This document shows, one piece after another, positions 51,818 through 58,155 of a stretch of DNA of 64,000 nt. The stretch covers positions 1 through 64,000 of IMG/VR virus record IMGVR_UViG_3300025645_000048; one strand, written 5' to 3'. The notes below the pieces were generated by a model, which made no database searches, had not been told where the DNA came from, and saw only the letters and a list, made by a program, of their open reading frames with translations. Each line of letters opens with the position of its first letter. Positions within the stretch are counted from its first letter, which is position 1. A program made the translations under genes and the position numbers. This DNA is from a virus.

Positions 51818-52071
51818 TCCCTATAAATAAATACATTATTATCGACACAATTGAAGAGGAGATAAAGACTGACTCTGGGTTGTTATTGTCTGCAAACGAC
51901 ATAAAAGATTTTAGATATAAAAAAGGTAAGGTGGTGAAGCCTGGGACCAATGTAAGTGATATAGAAGAAGGGGACCTAATATACTATGACAAGATGTCTG
52001 GATATACTATGATAATTAACGACAAACAGTATACTATAATTCTTGAGAGAGATGTCGTTGTTGTTTTATAA
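51814..52071 (+). CDS. groES: Phage-encoded co-chaperonin GroES
   Basis: An 85-residue GroES-like lid. It has the N-terminal strand INKYIIIDTIEEE, a mobile loop KTDSGLLLSANDI (corresponding to the GGIVL loop that binds GroEL), KKGKVVKPG, then IEEGDLIYYDKMSGYTMIIN and ERDVVVVL. It is about 10 residues shorter than bacterial GroES, with a reduced roof. It overlaps groEL by ATGA. Its 3' end overlaps the convergent MarR-like gene by 38 nt. Confidence 0.93.
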   Translation: MIPINKYIIIDTIEEEIKTDSGLLLSANDIKDFRYKKGKVVKPGTNVSDIEEGDLIYYDKMSGYTMIINDKQYTIILERDVVVVL

Positions 52072-52519
52072 AATCATTCATCTCAATAATCGTATTACGG
52101 TAGACCTTATCCATGTACGATGCATCATTTCTAAATAAAGGGTTAGAGTGTGCAGTCTCCGCAATCTCCTCACCATTTAATTTTTTATAAATCATTGTTA
52201 TGATGCGCTTGGCCTTGTAAGTAAGCTCATAAAGTGTAGCCTTATTACCCTCACGTTTTCTCCAAACATGAATCCAGTCGTCACGAAGAAGTCTAGCAAA
52301 CCTAGGATACTCCCAACTCATAACCTCTTCATACTTTTTAAACTGTTCTTTGTTGAATATATCCTCACTGTATAAAAACAATAACATCTCAAGATCAGGT
52401 GTAGATAATTTGTACTTAGCCTTAACCCAATACCTAATGACTCTCCAGTATTTTAAATAGTTGTGGGAAGGTGTAATTCTTGATGTTGCCTTGCGCTGAT
52501 AGACGCCTTTAGATTTCAT
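52034..52519 (-). CDS. MarR-like winged-helix regulator
   Basis: A 161-residue protein with an N-terminal helical region (NYLKYWRVIRYWVKAKYKLS), then TPDLEMLLFLYSEDIFNKEQ, a recognition-helix region SWEYPRFARLLRDDWIHVWR, and a wing REGNKATLYELTYKAKRIIT. The helix-turn-helix plus beta-wing order is that of MarR-type regulators. It overlaps the groES 3' end antisense and is divergent from the tiny-gene cluster, so it may control either. It is one candidate reader of the TGTCATTTGACA or TATATTT/AAATATA palindromes; that link is inference. Confidence 0.7.
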   Translation of the reverse strand: MKSKGVYQRKATSRITPSHNYLKYWRVIRYWVKAKYKLSTPDLEMLLFLYSEDIFNKEQFKKYEEVMSWEYPRFARLLRDDWIHVWRKREGNKATLYELTYKAKRIITMIYKKLNGEEIAETAHSNPLFRNDASYMDKVYRNTIIEMNDFIKQQRHLSQEL

Positions 52520-52534
52520 TAAATTAAAGTTAGT

Positions 52535-52550
52535 ATATTTGTAAATATAA
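52535..52550 (+). promoter_or_regulatory. Promoter box inside a palindrome
   Basis: TATATTTG (52535-52542) is the promoter box for the tiny-gene cluster, and the 16 bp TATATTT-GT-AAATATA form a palindrome. It lies between the MarR-like gene and the cluster, so it is a candidate operator for that regulator. Confidence 0.55.
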
Positions 52551-52570
52551 TTATTTTAATAACAAAAATT

Positions 52571-52666
52571 ATGGCTAAGAAAAAAGTAGTAAAAAAAGCA
52601 GCTCCAAAAAAAGTTGCAGTCAAATCGCCAAGCGTAAAGAAAGAAAGTAAAAGAGTTATTATCTAA
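52571..52666 (+). CDS. Lys-rich 31-residue peptide
   Basis: A histone-tail-like peptide, MAKKKVVKKAAPKKVAVKSP and so on. The composition (over 40% Lys, with Ala/Val) resembles small DNA-condensing peptides. First gene of the cluster after its promoter. Confidence 0.6.
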   Translation: MAKKKVVKKAAPKKVAVKSPSVKKESKRVII

Positions 52667-52668
52667 TA

Positions 52669-52794
52669 ATGGCTTTAAATAATTTCGTATCTTATTTGTC
52701 GAAAGGTAAAAAGAAAAGACCTGGTGTTCATAGTAAGAATGCTTCGCGTAGTCAAAATGCTTACAAGAAGGCTTATCGTGGACAAGGTAGATAA
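52669..52794 (+). CDS. Tiny basic protein of the GQG(R/K) family
   Basis: A 41-residue basic protein with SKGKKKRPGVHSKNASRSQN and AYKKAYRGQGR. The protein at 63546-63680 has the same pattern (KKRKGIHAK ... YFKKYKGQGK). I recall such peptides in marine phages including small ssDNA ones. A DNA- or virion-binding role is plausible from charge. Confidence 0.65.
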   Translation: MALNNFVSYLSKGKKKRPGVHSKNASRSQNAYKKAYRGQGR

Positions 52795-52819
52795 AGTTTA
52801 ATATTTTAAAAATATAATT

Positions 52820-52972
52820 ATGCCAACAGTAAAATCAAAATCTGGTAATAAAGTATTTCCATACAATGCAGTAGGTAAAGCACAGGCTCACCAATATGCA
52901 AAAATGAATGGAGGTAAAGTAAAAAATAATCCAAACTACGGTATGGAGAAAAAAATGAACTCATCATATTAA
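52820..52972 (+). CDS. Hypothetical 50-residue basic protein
   Basis: It starts MPTVKSKSGNKVFPYNAVGK, then AQAHQYAKMNGGKVKNNPNY. The KxFPYN-x-GKAQA pattern is one I associate with tiny proteins of marine phages. Function unknown. Confidence 0.55.
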   Translation: MPTVKSKSGNKVFPYNAVGKAQAHQYAKMNGGKVKNNPNYGMEKKMNSSY

Positions 52973-52976
52973 TATT

Positions 52977-53159
52977 ATGGCTAAAAAAGATTACAACAGT
53001 ATCAATTTTAAAAACAAAGACATTGATAAAATTATATCAAAAAGAAAACCAGTAAAAAAAATTAAAAGTCATTTATTACCACAAGGGGTTAAAAAAACTG
53101 CATGGACAACAGTTGGATTAAATACATATCCTAAAAATATGGATCACTTGAAAAAATAA
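52977..53159 (+). CDS. Hypothetical 60-residue basic protein
   Basis: A Lys/Ile-rich protein: MAKKDYNSINFKNKDIDKII, then HLLPQGVKKTAWTTVGLNTY. Not recognised; very basic, as are its neighbours. Confidence 0.55.
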   Translation: MAKKDYNSINFKNKDIDKIISKRKPVKKIKSHLLPQGVKKTAWTTVGLNTYPKNMDHLKK

Positions 53160-53162
53160 ATT

Positions 53163-53276
53163 ATGGCTAGAAAAAAGAAAATGAAGAACCCATGTTGGAA
53201 AGGTTTTATTGCATATGGAATGAAAATGAAGAACGGAAAAGAAGTTCCAAATTGTGTTCCTAAGAAAAAGAAATAA
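53163..53276 (+). CDS. Tiny marine-phage protein (NPCWKG...VPNCVP family)
   Basis: A 37-residue basic protein with NPCWKGFIAYGMKMKNGKEV followed by PNCVP. This signature is familiar from many marine cyanophage and pelagiphage genomes. Two conserved Cys residues could bind metal. Function unknown. Confidence 0.75.
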   Translation: MARKKKMKNPCWKGFIAYGMKMKNGKEVPNCVPKKKK

Positions 53277-53278
53277 TT

Positions 53279-53554
53279 ATGCCTATAGCAAGAACCACAG
53301 GCAAAGGAGGTAACTATAGGTCCACATCATCTGGTGCGGGTATGACTGCTAGAGGGGTGGCTGCATATAAAAGAGCCAATCCTGGATCAAACCTAAAAAC
53401 TGCGGTTACTGAAAAGAAACCTAGCAAAATGAGGTCAAAAAGAAGAAAGTCTTATTGCTCTAGGTCTGCTGGTCAAATGCGTATGCACAATATTAATTGT
53501 TCTAAGACTCCAGAAAAAAGAATTTGTGCAGCTCGTAGACGTTGGAGATGTTAA
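53279..53554 (+). CDS. DUF6321-like basic protein
   Basis: A 91-residue protein with GMTARGVAAYKRANPGSNLK, TAVTEKKPSK, then KRRKSYCSRSAGQMRMHNIN and CAARRRWRC. This is a marine-phage family, DUF6321-like, with an Arg/Lys-rich C-terminal half and conserved Cys residues. Probably DNA- or virion-associated, but the role is unknown. Confidence 0.75.
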   Translation: MPIARTTGKGGNYRSTSSGAGMTARGVAAYKRANPGSNLKTAVTEKKPSKMRSKRRKSYCSRSAGQMRMHNINCSKTPEKRICAARRRWRC

Positions 53555-53564
53555 ATAAAAAATT

Positions 53565-53906
53565 ATGGCTAAGAAAAAAAATGATCCTGAATATATTAGA
53601 CTTCGTTCTTCAACCAAGTCTAATCAAAAAATGGGTAAGAAAAAGAAAAGTAAAACTGTTTCTGAATCCTCTAATACTCCCGCTTATGGCAATAAGCCAA
53701 ATGTTTCATACAGCAAAACTACAACAAAAACTAAAGGAAATAAAACTACACAAAAAAGTAAATTTAAACAGGTTAGCGAAAACAATGGTGAATTTACTAA
53801 GTATGTTTCCAGAACCAGAAATGGTAATAGAAGAGTTAGAACAAAAAAAATATCTGCAAGTAGGGCGGAAGGAATAGCTAGAAGGTTGAAGAAAAAATAT
53901 AAATAA
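53565..53906 (+). CDS. Lys/Thr/Ser-rich 113-residue protein
   Basis: A low-complexity basic protein, mostly Lys, Thr, Ser and Asn (KKKKSKTVSESSNTPAYGNK) with a C-terminal TKKISASRAEGIARRLKKKY helix. The composition is histone-like. An overlapping frame at 53542-53877 is less plausible because it is Leu/Lys-rich with no leader, while this frame has AAATTATGGC before its ATG. Confidence 0.6.
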   Translation: MAKKKNDPEYIRLRSSTKSNQKMGKKKKSKTVSESSNTPAYGNKPNVSYSKTTTKTKGNKTTQKSKFKQVSENNGEFTKYVSRTRNGNRRVRTKKISASRAEGIARRLKKKYK

Positions 53907-53914
53907 AATATTAG

Positions 53915-53922
53915 TATATTTG
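53915..53922 (+). promoter_or_regulatory. Candidate promoter box TATATTTG
   Basis: TATATTTG lies 20 nt before the ATG at 53943 and gives the second half of the tiny-gene cluster its own start. Confidence 0.55.
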
Positions 53923-53942
53923 TATATATAAATTTTTAAATT

Positions 53943-54140
53943 ATGAAAAAACAAGGATATAATTCAAGACTAGATGAGTCTTTAGGTGCTAAGCATGGGA
54001 AAAAATCTCAATCTTATAAAGATCGTAGAGATGAATCAAAAGCTATGTCTAAAAAAGAATATGGACATTCTTACGGAGGTGACTCTGGAATGTCATACAG
54101 ACATTCATCTAGTTGGAAAACTCACGGTCATTTAAAATAA
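53943..54140 (+). CDS. Conserved tiny marine-phage protein
   Basis: A 65-residue hydrophilic protein: MKKQGYNSRLDESLGAKHGK, then QSYKDRRDESKAMSKKEYGH and SYRHSSSWKTHGHLK. The NARLDESLG...QSYKDRRDES pattern occurs in many uncultured marine phages as I recall. Function unknown. Its stop overlaps the next ATG (TAATG). Confidence 0.65.
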   Translation: MKKQGYNSRLDESLGAKHGKKSQSYKDRRDESKAMSKKEYGHSYGGDSGMSYRHSSSWKTHGHLK

Positions 54141-54295
54141 TGGCTAAGAACTTTATACAAAATGTTTTTCAAGGAGCAAAACGAAGAGGAACTCTTGGTG
54201 ATTGCACTGGGAAAAAATTTGGCAGCAAGAGTTGTCCAGTAGGAAGTAAAAAATATAATTTTGCAAAAACAATGCGCAAAATAAATAAAAAATAA
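54140..54295 (+). CDS. Hypothetical 51-residue basic protein
   Basis: It starts MAKNFIQNVFQGAKRRGTLG, then DCTGKKFGSKSCPVGSKKYN. The two Cys and basic residues resemble its neighbours. I use the ATG overlapping the upstream stop, not a longer frame that would overlap by 28 nt. Confidence 0.55.
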   Translation: MAKNFIQNVFQGAKRRGTLGDCTGKKFGSKSCPVGSKKYNFAKTMRKINKK

Positions 54296-54453
54296 TGGCT
54301 AAGAAAAAAATCAAATTAGTTAATAAAAAAATAACTAAACAAGATCCTCCTACAGCAGGCTTCGTAGAATGGCATGATAGATCACAGGAAATCAAAGATA
54401 GAATGGCTGCAAGACAGGTTGCATTAGCAAAAGAGTTTAAAAAGAAAAAATAA
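54295..54453 (+). CDS. Hypothetical 52-residue protein
   Basis: A charged helical protein: MAKKKIKLVNKKITKQDPPT, then FVEWHDRSQEIKDRMAARQV. It overlaps the upstream stop by TAATG and ends directly before the next gene. Not recognised. Confidence 0.5.
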   Translation: MAKKKIKLVNKKITKQDPPTAGFVEWHDRSQEIKDRMAARQVALAKEFKKKK

Positions 54454-54594
54454 ATGGGCAAGTTATTAGTTAAGATAGGACATTGGATTCAGAAAGTTTG
54501 GAAAAAACTTTTATGTAAATGGAACTGGTTAGTGTCAAAACTAATTATAGATGTTAAAGAATGTCCAGTCGCACAGTGTGTTTGTAAAAAATAA
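54454..54594 (+). CDS. Hypothetical 46-residue protein
   Basis: An amphipathic basic protein: MGKLLVKIGHWIQKVWKKLL, then LIIDVKECPVAQCVCKK with Cys-x-Cys near the end. It could associate with membranes, but this is a guess. Confidence 0.5.
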   Translation: MGKLLVKIGHWIQKVWKKLLCKWNWLVSKLIIDVKECPVAQCVCKK

Positions 54595-54596
54595 TT

Positions 54597-54743
54597 ATGA
54601 AATCAAGAGGCATAGGCGATAGTATAGAAAAATTTACCAAGGCTACTGGTATAAAAAAAGTAGTCGAAACAGTAACGAAAGGCGACTGTGGTTGTAACAA
54701 GCGTAGAGATACGTTGAACCGTATGTTTCCTTACGATAGATAA
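54597..54743 (+). CDS. Small Cys-motif protein (GDCGC...LNRMFPY family)
   Basis: A 48-residue protein: RGIGDSIEKFTKATGIKKVV, then TKGDCGCNKRRDTLNRMFPY. The KATGIK and D-C-G-C-x-x-R-R-x-x-LN-x-x-FPY motifs recur in small phage proteins that I have seen in diverse tailed phages. Function unknown. Last gene before a 30-nt gap. Confidence 0.7.
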   Translation: MKSRGIGDSIEKFTKATGIKKVVETVTKGDCGCNKRRDTLNRMFPYDR

Positions 54744-54773
54744 AGAGATTTTTAACCCTCTAAATTAAATAAA

Positions 54774-55568
54774 ATGGCGTATCCTAAAATTACCGTTAAC
54801 ACGGGACAAGCACTTATAGTAGTGCCAAGTGACACAATTCCAATACCAAATCCAAACTTTATAGCAGCTACAGGCGTGGGCAATCAAGTTGACAATGGAG
54901 TAAATACTTCTGTTGTAACAAACAAACTGGTTGACACTGGTGCAACATGGACAGCAACAACTCCACCACTTCCAGTAGTTGTTGGTGATGTTGTTTATAA
55001 TACAACAACTCCAGCAAATGCCGCAGTAACAGCTGTAGATTCTGCCACACAATTAGCTTTTGGTAGTAATATTTTTCAAGCAACACCCGAAAACTATTTA
55101 ATAGTAAGACAAAATGCGTTAGTAGATGATGAAATAGATTTTGTAGCTAAAGGGGTTAAGCCTGGAGATATAGTTTTAAATACTGACAATCCAGGTATTG
55201 CTACAGTTTCAGCAGTCGTTGGTGTAGATGAATTAACCTTAAGTGCTAATATATTTGGTACAGACTCTACATACGATGACAACTTTAGAATATATTCACA
55301 AGCAGAAGGCGGTTCTAATTATCCAGCATATGGTGGCACAAATGGAGGTGTGGCTACAACATCAAACAACGAAGGGTGTTTAATATATGTAGGAGATGCA
55401 ACTGCAGCTACTACTATAGCTACTCAGTTTTATAATGTAACAGTAAGAACTGTAGCTGGAGATATAATTACATTTCATAATTGTCAAGTAGGTTCTTACC
55501 TACCAATACAATGTGTACAAGTAATGGCAACAGGAACTACAGCAGATAAACTTATAGCAATATGGTAA
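54774..55568 (+). CDS. Capsid decoration-like protein with tandem beta repeats
   Basis: This 264-residue protein starts with a short strand region. Two copies of a small domain follow (PVVVGDVVYNTTTPANAAVT ... VDSATQLAFGSNIF and VKPGDIVLNTDNPGIATVSA ... DELTLSANIF). It then ends in a beta domain (GCLIYVGDATAATTIATQFY, then VAGDIITFHNCQVGSYLPIQ and TGTTADKLIAIW). The C-terminal domain is typical of phage head-decoration proteins, which bind the capsid exterior. The repeated domain is also inserted in the first ring protein. Confidence 0.7.
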   Translation: MAYPKITVNTGQALIVVPSDTIPIPNPNFIAATGVGNQVDNGVNTSVVTNKLVDTGATWTATTPPLPVVVGDVVYNTTTPANAAVTAVDSATQLAFGSNIFQATPENYLIVRQNALVDDEIDFVAKGVKPGDIVLNTDNPGIATVSAVVGVDELTLSANIFGTDSTYDDNFRIYSQAEGGSNYPAYGGTNGGVATTSNNEGCLIYVGDATAATTIATQFYNVTVRTVAGDIITFHNCQVGSYLPIQCVQVMATGTTADKLIAIW

Positions 55569-55642
55569 ATAAATATTACTACACGCAAACAAATAGTTTG
55601 TTAAACGATGAAATAGTTTTTAATTACACTTATGTAAAATAA
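55562..55642 (+). CDS. Possible 26-residue peptide
   Basis: It begins MVNKYYYTQTNSLLNDEIVF and overlaps the decoration gene stop by 7 nt. Aromatic-rich; too short to judge. It is followed by AATAATAATG of the next gene. Confidence 0.3.
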   Translation: MVNKYYYTQTNSLLNDEIVFNYTYVK

Positions 55643-55647
55643 TAATA

Positions 55648-55923
55648 ATGAAAAAATTTAATCCACAAAGTAAATTTAGTTTATCAATAAAAGAACTTAT
55701 AACTGGAGCACTTGGATTAGGTTCATTATTAGCTGTTTTTTTTACTCTTAAAGCTGATATTGCATTGGCAAAACAATTGCCATTACCAGAAGTCACGAAA
55801 ATTGAATTGTCTTATAAAGATGAGTTAATAAAAAATGATTTCGAAAATATGAAAGAAGATATTTCTGACATAAAAGATGACATTAAATACATAAAAGATT
55901 ATATAATAAAAAATAAAAAATAA
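55648..55923 (+). CDS. Membrane-anchored coiled-coil protein (lysis cassette 1)
   Basis: A 91-residue protein with a basic N-terminus, a transmembrane segment (ITGALGLGSLLAVFFTLKAD) and a periplasmic or cytosolic coiled coil (MKEDISDIKDDIKYIKDYII). Its design is like that of the next gene, though the sequences differ. Position in the lysis cassette suggests a spanin- or holin-like accessory. Confidence 0.65.
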   Translation: MKKFNPQSKFSLSIKELITGALGLGSLLAVFFTLKADIALAKQLPLPEVTKIELSYKDELIKNDFENMKEDISDIKDDIKYIKDYIIKNKK

Positions 55924-55925
55924 CC

Positions 55926-56237
55926 ATGGCAACTAAGATTGGTGAAGATACTAACGTACAGCTTGATTTAAAAACAATCGGCATAATTATAGCAGGAACA
56001 ATTTCTTTAGCTAGTATGTGGTTTACTTTACAAAGTGATATATCAGAATTACAAAACAAAATAGATAATTTTTCTGGAGATGAGTTTGTACAACAAATGG
56101 AGTTTAAATTTAAAGATGAGTTAATTCGTTCTAACATAGTTACAATTGATAAGCTTACTGAAAATATAAAAGAAGATGTTGAAGAAAATAAAGAAGCAAT
56201 AAAAGATTTAGAAGATAAAGTTTATAAAAAAAGATGA
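55926..56237 (+). CDS. Membrane coiled-coil protein, paralogue of 62409-62717
   Basis: This 103-residue protein starts MATKIGEDTNVQLDLKTIGI, then has one membrane helix (IIIAGTISLASMWFTL) and a long charged coiled coil with SGDEFVQQMEF and KEDVEENKEAIKDLEDKVYK. The protein in the second lysis cassette has almost the same sequence in both helix and coil. The ATG of the thioredoxin-like gene overlaps its end by 4 nt. A holin-accessory or spanin-like role is plausible. Not proven. Confidence 0.75.
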   Translation: MATKIGEDTNVQLDLKTIGIIIAGTISLASMWFTLQSDISELQNKIDNFSGDEFVQQMEFKFKDELIRSNIVTIDKLTENIKEDVEENKEAIKDLEDKVYKKR

Positions 56238-56554
56238 AAAATTTAATATGTGTTTTTTTTGTGTTTTTTTTGTGTTTTATAAATGCACAAGATTTAACAT
56301 TAATGCATATAAATGCAAAATGGAATCAACCTAATAATTTTGATTTAAAGGGCATACAGAATTGTAAAGTGAGATATGCATTATTAGAAGATCAAGTCCC
56401 ATCACTCAAAGCACAAATAAAATCTGTTCCAATAATAATTTTATTAGACAAAAATGGAAAACCAAGAGGACAATGGGTTGCTAATTTAAGTTTTAAAATA
56501 ACAGCGACTAAAGAAGAAATACAAGATAGAGTAAATATTATTGCTAAAGAATAG
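56234..56554 (+). CDS. Secreted thioredoxin-like protein lacking CxxC (cassette 1)
   Basis: A 106-residue protein with a signal peptide (MKNLICVFFVFFLCFINA, cleavage after Ala18 expected) and a thioredoxin-like core: LTLMHINAKWNQPNN, VRYALLEDQVPSLKAQIKS, cis-Pro segment VPIIILLDKNGKPRG. Where thioredoxin has WCxxC there is WNQP, so redox chemistry should be absent. It is probably periplasmic. It has a paralogue in lysis cassette 2 and is always next to the membrane coiled-coil gene, which suggests a lysis partner or regulator. I infer the fold by eye. Confidence 0.7.
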   Translation: MKNLICVFFVFFLCFINAQDLTLMHINAKWNQPNNFDLKGIQNCKVRYALLEDQVPSLKAQIKSVPIIILLDKNGKPRGQWVANLSFKITATKEEIQDRVNIIAKE

Positions 56555-56558
56555 TTAA

Positions 56559-56972
56559 ATGAGAAACATAGATAAAATTATTGTCCACTGTTCAGCAACT
56601 CCAAAAGGAAAACATTTCAGTGCTGATACTATAAAGAAATGGCATTTAGAAAGAGGCTTCTCAGATATTGGTTATCATTATATTGTTCATATTGATGGAA
56701 GTATGGAGTATGGAAGAATGGTTAACATTCAAGGTGCTCATTGTAAAGGACAAAATAAATCTAGCATAGGTGTATGTTATATTGGGGGGATGGATGAAGA
56801 TATGAATGAATGGGAAGACACAAGAACTGAAGAACAAAAATCTACACTTTTAGATTTATTAAATTTATTAAAAAAATTTCATCCAAATGCAGAAATATAT
56901 GGTCACAGAGACTTTTCTACAAAAGCATGTCCTAGTTTCGATGCAAAGGAAGAATATAAATATTTAACATGA
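56559..56972 (+). CDS. N-acetylmuramoyl-L-alanine amidase endolysin
   Basis: A 137-residue single-domain zinc amidase of the T7 lysozyme type that cuts the bond between muramic acid and L-alanine. The motifs are IIVHCSAT (His10), GYHYIVHIDG (catalytic Tyr region ~39-41), GAHCKGQNKSSIGVCYIG (His61), IYGHRDFS (His116) and TKACPSFD (Lys122, Cys124). Zn ligands are probably His10, His116 and Cys124. No signal peptide or cell-wall binding domain is present. It overlaps the holin gene by 4 nt. Confidence 0.95.
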   Translation: MRNIDKIIVHCSATPKGKHFSADTIKKWHLERGFSDIGYHYIVHIDGSMEYGRMVNIQGAHCKGQNKSSIGVCYIGGMDEDMNEWEDTRTEEQKSTLLDLLNLLKKFHPNAEIYGHRDFSTKACPSFDAKEEYKYLT

Positions 56973-57376
56973 AAAAATTATTTGCAAAAATGTTTGGTGG
57001 AGCTGGAGTCTCTATCGCAGAAAAACTAGGAGGAGTAGTTGATAAGTTTGTAAGGACTAAAGATGAAAAGGCGGAGTTTGAAAAACAAATGACAGAGATT
57101 TTTATGTCTCATGAATTGAGTCTAGAAAAAGAAATCACATCACGTCATGCCGCAGACATGCAATCGGATTCATGGCTTTCGAAGAATATACGTCCTCTAC
57201 TTACTATTTTTAGCTTAATATTATATACACTATTTGCTATATCAGATGGCAATATAGGAGAATTTAATATAGCAAATCAGTATGTAGATCTGCTTGGACA
57301 AATTGTAATAATGAGTCTAGGTTTTTATTTTACTTCTCGAGGTATTGAAAAAACTGCAAAGATTTGGAAGAAATAA
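56969..57376 (+). CDS. Holin-like membrane protein (GTA 3TM type), cassette 1
   Basis: A 135-residue protein with an amphipathic N-terminus (KKLFAKMFGGAGVSIAEKLG), a long charged helix, and two strong membrane spans: DSWLSKNIRPLLTIFSLILY and VDLLGQIVIMSLGFYFTSRG. It matches the GTA_holin_3TM family (SDSWLS-x-NIRP motif). It is encoded directly after the amidase and should open the inner membrane for lysis. A close copy ends cassette 2. Confidence 0.85.
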   Translation: MKKLFAKMFGGAGVSIAEKLGGVVDKFVRTKDEKAEFEKQMTEIFMSHELSLEKEITSRHAADMQSDSWLSKNIRPLLTIFSLILYTLFAISDGNIGEFNIANQYVDLLGQIVIMSLGFYFTSRGIEKTAKIWKK

Positions 57377-57395
57377 AACAAAGCAAAAGATTTAT

Positions 57396-57403
57396 TAACT
57401 TTG
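57396..57403 (+). promoter_or_regulatory. Candidate promoter box TAACTTTG
   Basis: TAACTTTG lies 15 nt before the ATG at 57419, after the first lysis cassette, and may start the fibre genes. Confidence 0.45.
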
Positions 57404-57418
57404 TTAAAATAAATTATT

Positions 57419-58144
57419 ATGGCAAGAATTAGTACTTACCCTTTAGACACTAAACTAGTTGGCTCCGATTATTGGATTGGATCAGACGCTAATAGTAGTT
57501 TTGCTACTAAAAACTTTACTATAGAGTCTGTAGCTAAGTTTATGAACAGGGAAGCTGTTCAGTCACAAGCTATAAGATTTGTATATACTAATACTGTTCC
57601 AGTTGGGACTGGAAGTTTATCATTTAATCCACAAGGTAATGACAATGTATCGTTTTCTGGAATAACAGGATTTAAAATTAGCAAGTATGCATTAGTAGAA
57701 CCTACAACAGACATTTCTGGGTATTATGAAACTGGATTATTAGGTGCAGATGTATTGGTCACTCAATGTGATGACATATCTAAATGGGCTATTTTTACTT
57801 GGAACACCGCTACAGTAGATGCAAGTGGAAACTTTTACGACATAGCTGTTACCCATAAGAACAGTCAAAATGGCTTAACAGCAAACAAAGATTATTTTAT
57901 ATCTTTGCTAAGTATTCCAGGGACATCTGATGCAAACTTTACATTTGCATTAACTGGATCAAATCAATACACTGTTGTTCATGGTTTGAACAAAATTCCA
58001 TCAGTAACAGTTTTGACAGGAACAATTGCAAGTCCTGGAGTAGAAATTTTTTGCGATGTTGATTTTGTTGATAACAATCAAGTAACATTAACATTTGCAC
58101 AACCTGCAAACCCAGGATTTACTGGGGTTGTAACATTTAATTAA
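57419..58144 (+). CDS. Fibre protein with MARIS-type anchor and C-terminal beta domain
   Basis: Residues 1-45 (MARISTYPLDTKLVGSDYWI ... SDANSSFATKNFTIES) are the anchor shared with 2740-3273. The middle is beta-rich. The end, residues ~180-241, is a common phage fibre C-terminal domain: TGSNQYTVVHGLNKIPSVTV, then FVDNNQVTLTFAQ and GFTGVVTFN. The next protein ends in a similar domain. It probably forms a short tail or head appendage. Confidence 0.75.
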   Translation: MARISTYPLDTKLVGSDYWIGSDANSSFATKNFTIESVAKFMNREAVQSQAIRFVYTNTVPVGTGSLSFNPQGNDNVSFSGITGFKISKYALVEPTTDISGYYETGLLGADVLVTQCDDISKWAIFTWNTATVDASGNFYDIAVTHKNSQNGLTANKDYFISLLSIPGTSDANFTFALTGSNQYTVVHGLNKIPSVTVLTGTIASPGVEIFCDVDFVDNNQVTLTFAQPANPGFTGVVTFN

Positions 58145-58155
58145 AATAAAAAATT

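Noticed and set aside
52034-52519. Integrase or repressor signalling a temperate phage
   Set aside because: The MarR-like protein is the only clear regulator. No integrase, excisionase or attachment site was seen in the window.
53542-53877. Overlapping 111-codon frame in the tiny-gene cluster
   Set aside because: It overlaps 53565-53906, which has the usual AAATTATGGC start and neighbour-like composition.
54765-55052. Cys/Trp-rich minus-strand frame
   Set aside because: It is the complement of Thr/Ala/Val codons in the decoration gene.
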